Assembly (NCBI GenBank): GCA_002361335.1
Contig: DESS01000216.1
Coordinates: forward strand, 12,977-76,976
DNA from: Richelia sp. UBA3308
GTDB lineage: Bacteria > Cyanobacteriota > Cyanobacteriia > Cyanobacteriales > Nostocaceae
Direction of reading: 5' to 3'
Length of the DNA: 64,000 nt
Part shown: piece after piece, positions 57,607 to 64,000 of the stretch
Layout of the letters: each line of letters begins with the position of its first letter
Numbering within the stretch: the stretch's first letter is position 1
Translations under genes and position numbers: made by a program
Notes under the pieces: model-generated
The model's database searches: none
Told to the model about the DNA's origin: nothing
Seen by the model: the letters and a program-made list of their open reading frames with translations, nothing else

Positions 57607-58917
57607 TCAATGCCAAATAAAACGAACCAAACTAAAAATAACCGCACTTAAAACAGCACTTACCGGCAGGGTAATTATCCAAGCAGCAGCAATTCCTTGT
57701 AAAGTTTTGAATTGTACTGATTTAATATCTTTGATTATTCCAATACCAACTACACCCCCCACCAGTGCGTGAGAAGTGGAAACCGGTAAACCCAAACGAG
57801 AAGCAAGAATTACCGTAGTAGCCGTTGCCAGTTCAGCACAAAAACCACTACTTGGTTGTAAAGCAATAATACTTTCGCCGATAGTCGCAATCACTTTTTG
57901 ACCCCAAATTGCCAAACCAAAGACAATACCAGCACCACCAATTACCAGAATCCACACGGGGATATCTAAATCATAAATAGGAACTTTCCCGGTGTGATTG
58001 ATATAATTGATGGCAGCCAAAGGAGCAATAGCATTTCCCACATCATTTGAACCGTGAGCAAAAGCCACAAAACAAGCACTCAATAATTGGAACCTAGCGA
58101 ATATACGCTCAAGTGGATTTTGGATTGGGGATTTTAAAAAAGTTTCTTCCTCCGAACCTTGTTCCCCAATCTCCTCCGAACCTAATCTCTCCATCCCATT
58201 ATCCAACTGTCGCCAACTATAAACGGTAAGTGCAACTGCTGCTGTTACACCAACAAAAAGTGGAACATCATGAGATGGTATTTTTAAACCAACTTCCTCA
58301 ATTAAAAAACTTGTCAGCGGTTGAGTTGCTTTTGGTAAAACGATTACTCCGAATACTCCGAACAAAAACACACTCAACCAAGGAATCCACTCATTTAACT
58401 GTCGTAATTGCTCTGGTTGCTCTAAAATCCAACGCTTAATTTGACTGTAAAACAAAGCCGCGATCGCACCGCTGATAACCGGCGTAATAATCCATCCCAA
58501 GGTAATCATTCCAATAGATGACCATTTAATTGCGCCAAATCCAGCAGCACTGACGCAAAAACCAGCGATCGCACCAACAACTGCATGGGAAGATGAAACT
58601 GGTAAACCCCGCGATGTGGCAATTTGCAGCCACAAAGCACTAGCCAATAACACGGAAAACATTCCGGTTGCAAAAACTTGGGGAGCATCGGCAAATAAAA
58701 CCGGATTGCTAACTTTCGTAGCTAAAGTTTGGGATACCTCATTGCCAAATAAAACAGCGCCAGTAAATTCCAATATTCCAGCAATTACCAAAGCTTGTTT
58801 TAAATTAATAGCCTTAGAACCGACGGAAGTACCCATTGCATTCGCAACGTCATTTGCTCCCAGGTTCCAAGCCAAATAAAAAGCTAATAAGATAACTATC
58901 AATAAACTAATTGTCAT
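57607..58917 (-). CDS. inorganic phosphate transporter, Pit/PHO4 family
   Basis: A low-affinity symporter for phosphate with cations. The 436-aa protein has about ten transmembrane helices and the duplicated PHO4 signature: NLGANDVANAMGTSVGSKA in the first half and AFAHGSNDVGNAIAPL in the second, plus LPVSSSHAVVGAIAG and LPVSTSHALVGGVVG. A hydrophilic loop of about 60 residues with EEIGEQGSEEE separates the halves. Located in the plasma membrane. Single gene; the following 58925-58955 region has GCATAGG tandem repeats. Confidence 0.92.
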   Translation of the reverse strand: MTISLLIVILLAFYLAWNLGANDVANAMGTSVGSKAINLKQALVIAGILEFTGAVLFGNEVSQTLATKVSNPVLFADAPQVFATGMFSVLLASALWLQIATSRGLPVSSSHAVVGAIAGFCVSAAGFGAIKWSSIGMITLGWIITPVISGAIAALFYSQIKRWILEQPEQLRQLNEWIPWLSVFLFGVFGVIVLPKATQPLTSFLIEEVGLKIPSHDVPLFVGVTAAVALTVYSWRQLDNGMERLGSEEIGEQGSEEETFLKSPIQNPLERIFARFQLLSACFVAFAHGSNDVGNAIAPLAAINYINHTGKVPIYDLDIPVWILVIGGAGIVFGLAIWGQKVIATIGESIIALQPSSGFCAELATATTVILASRLGLPVSTSHALVGGVVGIGIIKDIKSVQFKTLQGIAAAWIITLPVSAVLSAVIFSLVRFIWH

Positions 58918-58924
58918 AATCTAT

Positions 58925-58955
58925 AGGAAATAGGGCATAGGGCATAGGGCATTGG
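58925..58955. repeat. heptamer tandem repeat
   Basis: Units of GGCATAG repeat immediately upstream of the phosphate transporter start. Same family as the other short tandem repeats of the window. Confidence 0.7.
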
Positions 58956-59093
58956 AGTATACTTTTTCCGGCATTGAGTGCACTATAGTTAAAATTTCTT
59001 TGCCCCCAAGATTATCCCCCCAACCCGCGTTGTAAAAGGAGGGCTTTTCCTAAGTACTTAAATTTCCAATGCCCTTTCGGCCCAATTTTCAAC

Positions 59094-60155
59094 TTAAGGA
59101 TAAATAAGAATCTTATAAGTATCCTCAGAGGGAGCTACAGCTTGTTCAACTGCAGCAGATAAATTTTCTAAAGAATAGCTGTTGCTAATTAACGCTTTTA
59201 CGTCAATACGACGATTAAAGACGATATCAGCCGCCAAACTTTGCAATCTATAAGATGAACTGTAACTACCCATCAAGTCAATTTCTCGACGATACAAAAT
59301 ATTCGGATTGATGGGAATTTCTACTTGATCCGGAAATTCCGCGAAAAACAATATCTTACCGCCTTTGCGAGTGCAATCAAGGGCTTGAAAAAATGCTTTG
59401 TCGCTGGGTACGGCTAATAAGGTGACATCTACACCCAAACCATCGGTTAATTCTTGAATTTTAGTTGTTAAATCGCGATCGCGAGCATCAAAAGCAGCTT
59501 CTGCTCCCACTTCTACTGCTTTCTGAATTCTTGATGGTAGTAAATCGGTAGATATCGCTTTACCACCAAAGTAGTTCACCAACATAATAAACATTAACCC
59601 GATTGGTCCAGCACCAGTAATTAACACTGTTTTTCCAGGAGCAATTTCGGCTTTTTTCACTGCTTTTAAACAGCAGTTTGTCGGCTCTACAAAACTTGCT
59701 TCTTCAAAAGTTATATCGTCAGGAATAGGAATCAACCCACCATTTTTAACAATATGTCCGGGTACTTTCACGTATTCCGCAAAACCCCCACCACTAGGTG
59801 CAAATCCTGCCGTGGTAACAATATTTTTATAGGTCTCGCACATGGAAAAATTATCATTCATGCAGTAAGCACAACGCATGCATGGTATATGATGCATCAC
59901 CGCAACTCTTTGTCCTACTTGCCATTTTTCAACTTCATCTCCTATCGCTGTAATTATTCCCGCAGTTTCATGTCCGAAAATACGCGGCGGTTCGTAAAGG
60001 GGATAGTGAATCTTTTTAATATCGGATTGACATAATCCTACTACTCGCACCTGCACCAACACTTCATCAGCTTCAAGTTTGGGTACAGGAATTTCTTCGT
60101 AAGATAAATTATTAACGCCTCTAAATACCTGTGCTTTCACGTTGTTTTTTTTCAC
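59094..60155 (-). CDS. zinc-dependent medium-chain dehydrogenase
   Basis: MDR-family oxidoreductase of 353 aa. The catalytic zinc ligands are the Cys in GLCQSD, the His-Glu pair of FGHETAG and a later Glu (VEPTNC); the structural zinc loop is CMRCAYCMNDNFSMC. The NAD-binding region reads VLITGAGPIGLMFIMLV. Close relatives include sorbitol, threonine and alcohol dehydrogenases. The substrate is not predictable; cofactor choice (Asp in STDLLP after the glycine motif) suggests NAD(H). Monocistronic; the spacer downstream of it is repeat-poor. Confidence 0.85.
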   Translation of the reverse strand: MKKNNVKAQVFRGVNNLSYEEIPVPKLEADEVLVQVRVVGLCQSDIKKIHYPLYEPPRIFGHETAGIITAIGDEVEKWQVGQRVAVMHHIPCMRCAYCMNDNFSMCETYKNIVTTAGFAPSGGGFAEYVKVPGHIVKNGGLIPIPDDITFEEASFVEPTNCCLKAVKKAEIAPGKTVLITGAGPIGLMFIMLVNYFGGKAISTDLLPSRIQKAVEVGAEAAFDARDRDLTTKIQELTDGLGVDVTLLAVPSDKAFFQALDCTRKGGKILFFAEFPDQVEIPINPNILYRREIDLMGSYSSSYRLQSLAADIVFNRRIDVKALISNSYSLENLSAAVEQAVAPSEDTYKILIYP

Positions 60156-60255
60156 CGCTCGTCGATATTAGATTTAACATTCTTTCGCCAGTGTTTGCAT
60201 CGTGAAGGATAAAATTTCAGCTTAAATCCAATCTGTTATTTTTGACTTTGACGAT

Positions 60256-60365
60256 AAGCCACTCACCCATGCGCTACGCGTAAGCCGCATCCTACGGATC
60301 AACAGCTTTGCTGCGGCGATTGCCTCCGGCAGCAGCGAAGCTGATCGCTACGCCTCAAAGTAGGC
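60256..60365. repeat. cluster of small dispersed palindromes
   Basis: CGCTACGCGTAAGCCGCATC, then CAACAGCTTTGCTGC opposite GCAGCGAAGCTGAT, and GCGATTGCCTCCGGC: several overlapping imperfect palindromes with CTACGC ends, the type found by the hundred in Nostoc genomes. No coding potential. Confidence 0.6.
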
Positions 60366-62267
60366 GATTACCTGTACAAAACTGAAAAGACTTTTGCTGA
60401 AAAAACTGCCGATAAATAAGCGCTTTCCTTGCCGACCCTTTCACGGGTAAAGTTTTCCGCTGACTTAGTTAAAAGAGCTTTGTTAGCCAACAGCACTGGG
60501 GCAAACCTTATATACCTGTTTAACTATTGACGACAGGGCTACAAACCCGAAAGCATTTGTAGGTGTCATCACCCTTTTAACCTAACTCTTGATCGAGATC
60601 AGTCTGGCTATATCGTAACCGTTGCTCAGCTTTGTTCAGCCTTGCGAGGGTGTTTGGTGTATAGCGATTAAAAAATAACGACTGCTTTATAACTACAAAA
60701 AGGCTTTTTTGTCAATATAAGTATATTAGCAAGCTGTTTTTAGTCTTTTTAATCACAACAAAATTTACATTGCTTAATATCTAGTTGATTCCTTTTTTAA
60801 ATAAAATTTCTTTTGTAGTACGCCAATTATTCTAATGTAAAGCTAGTTGCTGTCAAGTAAAAGGTTATTTGATCTATTTGATTAAAAATTAATAAACTGC
60901 TTCCCTAAAAATACAATATGCATATTACACCAGAATGGCTTGTAATCTCATGCCTTAATTGAGAATCCTGTCAATAAAAAATTTTGTGTAAAGTTGAGTA
61001 ACGGATTTGTAAAGGAATATGAATATAATATTTTTATTGTTTATGTGTTGTTAGTAAAGTTTTGTTTATGTGAGGCTATTTTAGTTTTATCAAAAATTTT
61101 GAGGGAACAGTAAAACGCTTATTGAGGCGTTAAATTTAAATTTTCTAAACAACGCAAAATTTTCATAGATATCACCCCCCGTAGGCAACATCATGTAGAG
61201 ACCGCCATATTTGCAAATTGGGTAGCGATTATTAACAAATCTGCATTGAATTTCCCTACTGAGTACTGTTATAACAGTTGGATCGAGATAATTGGGATAA
61301 TCAGCAACACCTGGGTAGCTAACTGTATCGACTGTTTCGTCAAGGGTGGCAATTTCGTGGTTATGATAAATTGACCGAACTGTGGCAAGGACTACGGCGA
61401 AGATTTAGGGCGACTGCTTGAATCGGAGCAAACAAAAAGTCAGTTTCTCTATGAATGTGGTAATTATAAGCAAAATTTCGCTTATTTTATAAAGCGATTA
61501 CCCAGGTTTAGACTAGATTCAACCGTTGTGATAAGCCACTAATGCTGCGCTTTGCTGTCGGCGATGTGCGTTGAATAAAAATGTCAAGGGTTCCCGTCAC
61601 CGCGAAGGAAGAAGGAAAAGGTTGAGTGGGTTTGGAAGATGCGCCCCGCATCAACCTTCCCCGTTGTTGCCATAAATGGCAAGGCTTGCATCCTTGAGAA
61701 AAATTAGAAGTAGTCACAACTTCTATCTTACTACTTCCAATTTCTATGAACGTCGAAGACATAAAGGTCAACCCGCCAAATTTACCTGTAGGAGCATTGC
61801 AACAGAGCGGAACTAAATGATCTACCACCAGCTGCAATAGTTTAATTGTTCAACTTACTACTAAATCATCCAGATTGGTTAAACAGGCAACTGTATTATT
61901 TAGACAATTTAAATAATTATCCTAGTAAAGGCAACTGTCCTGACACATATGTTATTAAGTACTCATACGGTAGTATACAAACAGTACAGCTACTGAATAT
62001 TCACTCTTATAAAGGTATTTTTCGTAGTACATATCAGCAATATTACATATTTATAATCCCTGCTGTAATTGTATACAAAGAATACAGCTACCAGTTTTTT
62101 ACTTGAAAACTAGATGTATATTTACCTCTATAATTATTGCTTGACAAAGAATAGGTAGTTCTTTCAACTCTTATCAATTATGCTGGTAGCTGGTTATGAC
62201 TAGAACATATTACCAATAAAAATCATATTAAATTATAGAGTAAAAATAAATACTTTTTATAAAAATG

Positions 62268-62295
62268 TCCGGATGCAGTATTTCAAACTAAGTAT
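62268..62295 (+). promoter_or_regulatory. DIF1-like promoter element of patX
   Basis: TCCGGA (62268-62273) lies 57 nt before the patX ATG, and TAAGTAT (62289-62295) follows after 15 nt, placing TCCGGA where a -35 box would be. DIF1 (TCCGGA) marks promoters active in differentiating cells of Anabaena and is reported upstream of patX genes (recalled). Start site not tested. Confidence 0.6.
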
Positions 62296-62330
62296 CAGTG
62301 AAATGGATAGTTCAAAAATAGACATCTACT

Positions 62331-62543
62331 ATGCGTACAGCCATTTCACAATTAGTTACAAGTTTCGTATTCGGCTCCTTAGCTGTTAACTTCCAAGCAA
62401 TTAGAAATTCTTTAGTAAATAAAATGTTTTCTACTTCAATTGAGCAAGAATTACTATTAAGTCAATCCAATTCAAACAACAATACAGCACCTCATCGGGG
62501 TAGTGGACGCAGAGATTTTGTGGAATATTTCAACCACGCCTAA
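62331..62543 (+). CDS. patX: PatX-type HetR inhibitor peptide precursor
   Basis: A 70-residue protein with an N-terminal hydrophobic segment (residues about 4-23: AISQLVTSFVFGSLAV) for export or membrane attachment, a Ser/Asn-rich middle, and RGSGR at residues 56-60 within APHRGSGRRDFVE. PatX proteins carry His-Arg-Gly-Ser/Thr-Gly-Arg near the C-terminus, are widespread in filamentous cyanobacteria, and give peptides that bind HetR and block heterocyst formation in neighbouring cells. PatS is much shorter and ends with RGSGR, so PatX fits better. HetR itself is 15 kb away in this window. The gene is too small for many annotators, but motif, export segment and TCCGGA promoter element together make the call. 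Confidence 0.88.
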   Translation: MRTAISQLVTSFVFGSLAVNFQAIRNSLVNKMFSTSIEQELLLSQSNSNNNTAPHRGSGRRDFVEYFNHA

Positions 62544-64000
62544 TTCTGCTTCATGTCAACCAAGGGTAATGGTGTAACCAAAAGGATATTTAGTCGTGTT
62601 ATCTCAAGTACATCCCCCCTATAAATTTTAGGGAGTTAACTATATCACTCCGCAACCTTATTTGCATAGTGCATTCTAGACATTTACAACACGAGGTTGT
62701 GAGATAATTGTTCGTTCTGATTTATTTCCGGTCTGTATAAATAGTCAGTCAAACCCAAAGTATACTCGTATTTACTTTATCGACTGTCTATATGAATGGC
62801 ATCATAATCGCTCCTCAAAGAAAAATTTTCCTCCCGCAGGTCTGCCGCTTACTGTTTTATCTTCTATTTGTTTCATATTTAGAATATGATTCCTGCTATC
62901 AAAACGGCGGGACATCTAATTTAAATATGCTTATACCAATTCTGTCTGAGGCTGCACTGGTAGCGCCTGCAGGCTTGTGCTTGGGGTTATAGAAACAAAC
63001 CCCGTCAATACTGCAGGCGATGCTGACTCAGTGCATCTTCATTAATATTTGGTATTACTTGTAGGAAGAAAAAATAAACAAGAAAGTCAATTTTTTATAA
63101 TTTCTGCAACTAATTTCTGATTAATTGAGCAGATATAACCATTTTCAGTTGAATAGACGAAACTACCCCCGCCCTTCGGGCACCCCTCTCCAAAGCATCG
63201 GAGACGGGATGGGGGTGAGGTTGCCTGCATTGTATTGCACTAAGCGTGAAAACCGCAACAATATGTGCTATAGGGTTAGAATTTTTTTTGAGGAAATAGA
63301 AATTAAGGGAACTCTTGAGTTGGTGTATCGAAATAAAATAAAGGGGCATAACTCAAGCCCGTAGCTCTACCATGCATTCATAAGTGTAAATCGCAAGTCA
63401 TTTTATTTGCTTTTCGGAGCAGATAATAAAGATTACTAAGTCCTGTTCTACTTTCCAGGCAAGTTTGACATGATATAGCAGCATCCTATTGATGTATTTC
63501 ACATTAGAGGCGATTTGCTGTTTTTAGTATTAACTAATTTTTGATTTCAACAAAATTGCTTATTCACTACGCCCCTATGCTAAAAATACAATAACACAAG
63601 TGAGTTGAAAGAAAAATAGCCCAAATTAACTCCTTGGAGCCGCACCTTAATACCGCTACATAATATACAAGTGGCGTGATGACCGAAAAATAAACTGGAT
63701 GCAAGCTATCGATAATCCGTGGAGAAAAATTGTTTCAAGCACCTCGATTCATCGATGGGCGTACAACCTGTTTCATTACATCCCTAGCGCTCAAAGAATT
63801 CTGAAATTTCCGAGGATATGCAACAGTCATAGCTGGATAAACTTTTGTATCTATATCTTTATATATCTTAAACAATTTTACTTAAATATTTACGAAGTCT
63901 TCCATATAATTTACAGCATTTTGCCTCCTAATGAGGTATGACCACCATTAGTTCTTGTAAAATCTAGAGACTTAGCCCTACTAGTACAACACGGCGTAAA
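62544..64000. other. non-coding end of window, 1.45 kb
   Basis: No gene is supported. The 62792-62992 frame (66 codons) has a hydrophobic stretch (LLFYLLFVSYL) but no ribosome site or family match. A GC-rich hairpin repeat lies at 63166-63221. The rest is AT-rich. Confidence 0.4.
63166..63221. repeat. GC-rich hairpin repeat
   Basis: CACCCCTCTCC (63181-63191) faces GGAG..GGGGGTG (63201-63217) around AAAGCATC, with CCCGCCCTTCGGGCA before it. This strongly GC-rich block in AT-rich DNA matches a frequent cyanobacterial dispersed repeat (recalled). Confidence 0.6.

Larger units (their letters stand above)
60156..62330. other. 2.2 kb spacer, repeats and patX promoter
   Basis: Contains the palindrome cluster at 60256-60365. 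The 61508-61837 minus frame (109 codons; contains FGGLTFMSSTFIEIGSS) has no domain I can name and is possibly a repeat-derived open frame, so I do not call it. The remaining part is AT-rich. The right end is the patX leader with a TCCGGA element. Confidence 0.45.

Noticed and set aside
61508..61837. Minus-strand frame of 109 codons with FGGLTFMSSTFIEIGSS
   Set aside because: Faintly familiar as a hypothetical in cyanobacteria, but no domain, ribosome site or compositional support; may be a repeat-derived frame, so not called.

Overview
The window comes from a filamentous, probably heterocyst-forming cyanobacterium (Nostocales-like). Support: a full-length HetR (46525-47424, minus) and a PatX-type peptide with an RGSGR motif (62331-62543); oxygenic-photosynthesis genes (three-domain petH, prk, a CAAD/CURT1-type thylakoid protein); cyanobacterial-type gshA; many HIP1 octamers (GCGATCGC); heptamer/octamer short tandem repeats; and abundant small dispersed palindromes. 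Genes lie on both strands with long AT-rich spacers.

Layout. 1-5.1 kb is a defence-like island: the 3' end of a WD40 gene, a Uma2-fold protein with a damaged active site, then an overlapping two-gene operon of a Cas4/AddB-like PD-(D/E)XK nuclease with probable Fe-S cysteines and a long prokaryotic Argonaute with an apparent DEDH tetrad, followed by a second Uma2 protein. 5.1-16.3 kb is housekeeping: a peroxiredoxin-like protein, a 2-Cys peroxiredoxin, an amylo-alpha-1,6-glucosidase, tRNA-Met(CAT), a LysM-M23 peptidase, TrmL, GshA and a DICT-GAF histidine kinase. 16.4-19.6 kb holds two pentapeptide-repeat genes. 19.9-31.4 kb is a helicase/NAD region: pcrA, nadA, then a four-gene operon (NADAR-type N-glycosidase, flavodoxin-like protein, CinA/COG1058 domain protein, plant-type nicotinamidase), an EamA transporter, a decayed pcrA copy, nadB and an N-formylglutamate amidohydrolase. 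The enzymes fit making NAD (nadA, nadB) and recycling products of NAD cleavage (nicotinamide, ADP-ribose).

31.9-45.4 kb carries a HAMP histidine kinase, metK, prk, petH, hom, an SLH-domain protein with a Pro/Thr-rich repeat linker, a CAAD protein, a secreted pentapeptide protein and an alpha/beta hydrolase. 45.6-50 kb holds a Cys-patterned secreted protein, hetR and a coiled-coil/EamA fusion. A 2.7 kb gene-free stretch follows. 52.6-57.6 kb is an accessory patch: a subtilisin-like protease with lectin-like repeats and an RTX-type C-terminus, a decayed protease duplicate, a ribbon-helix-helix regulator, a small unknown protein, and a BRO-N gene broken by a tnpB fragment. 57.6-60.2 kb has a Pit phosphate transporter and a Zn dehydrogenase. 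The last 3.8 kb is mostly non-coding apart from patX, which has a DIF1-like TCCGGA element upstream.

The best candidates for unusual biology are the Argonaute-nuclease operon, the NAD-salvage operon between nadA and nadB, patX with its promoter element in the same window as hetR, a pair of MITE-like elements (33.9 and 51.4 kb), and a nested multi-stem hairpin upstream of petH. All assignments are by reading motifs and recalled family features; no database search was run.
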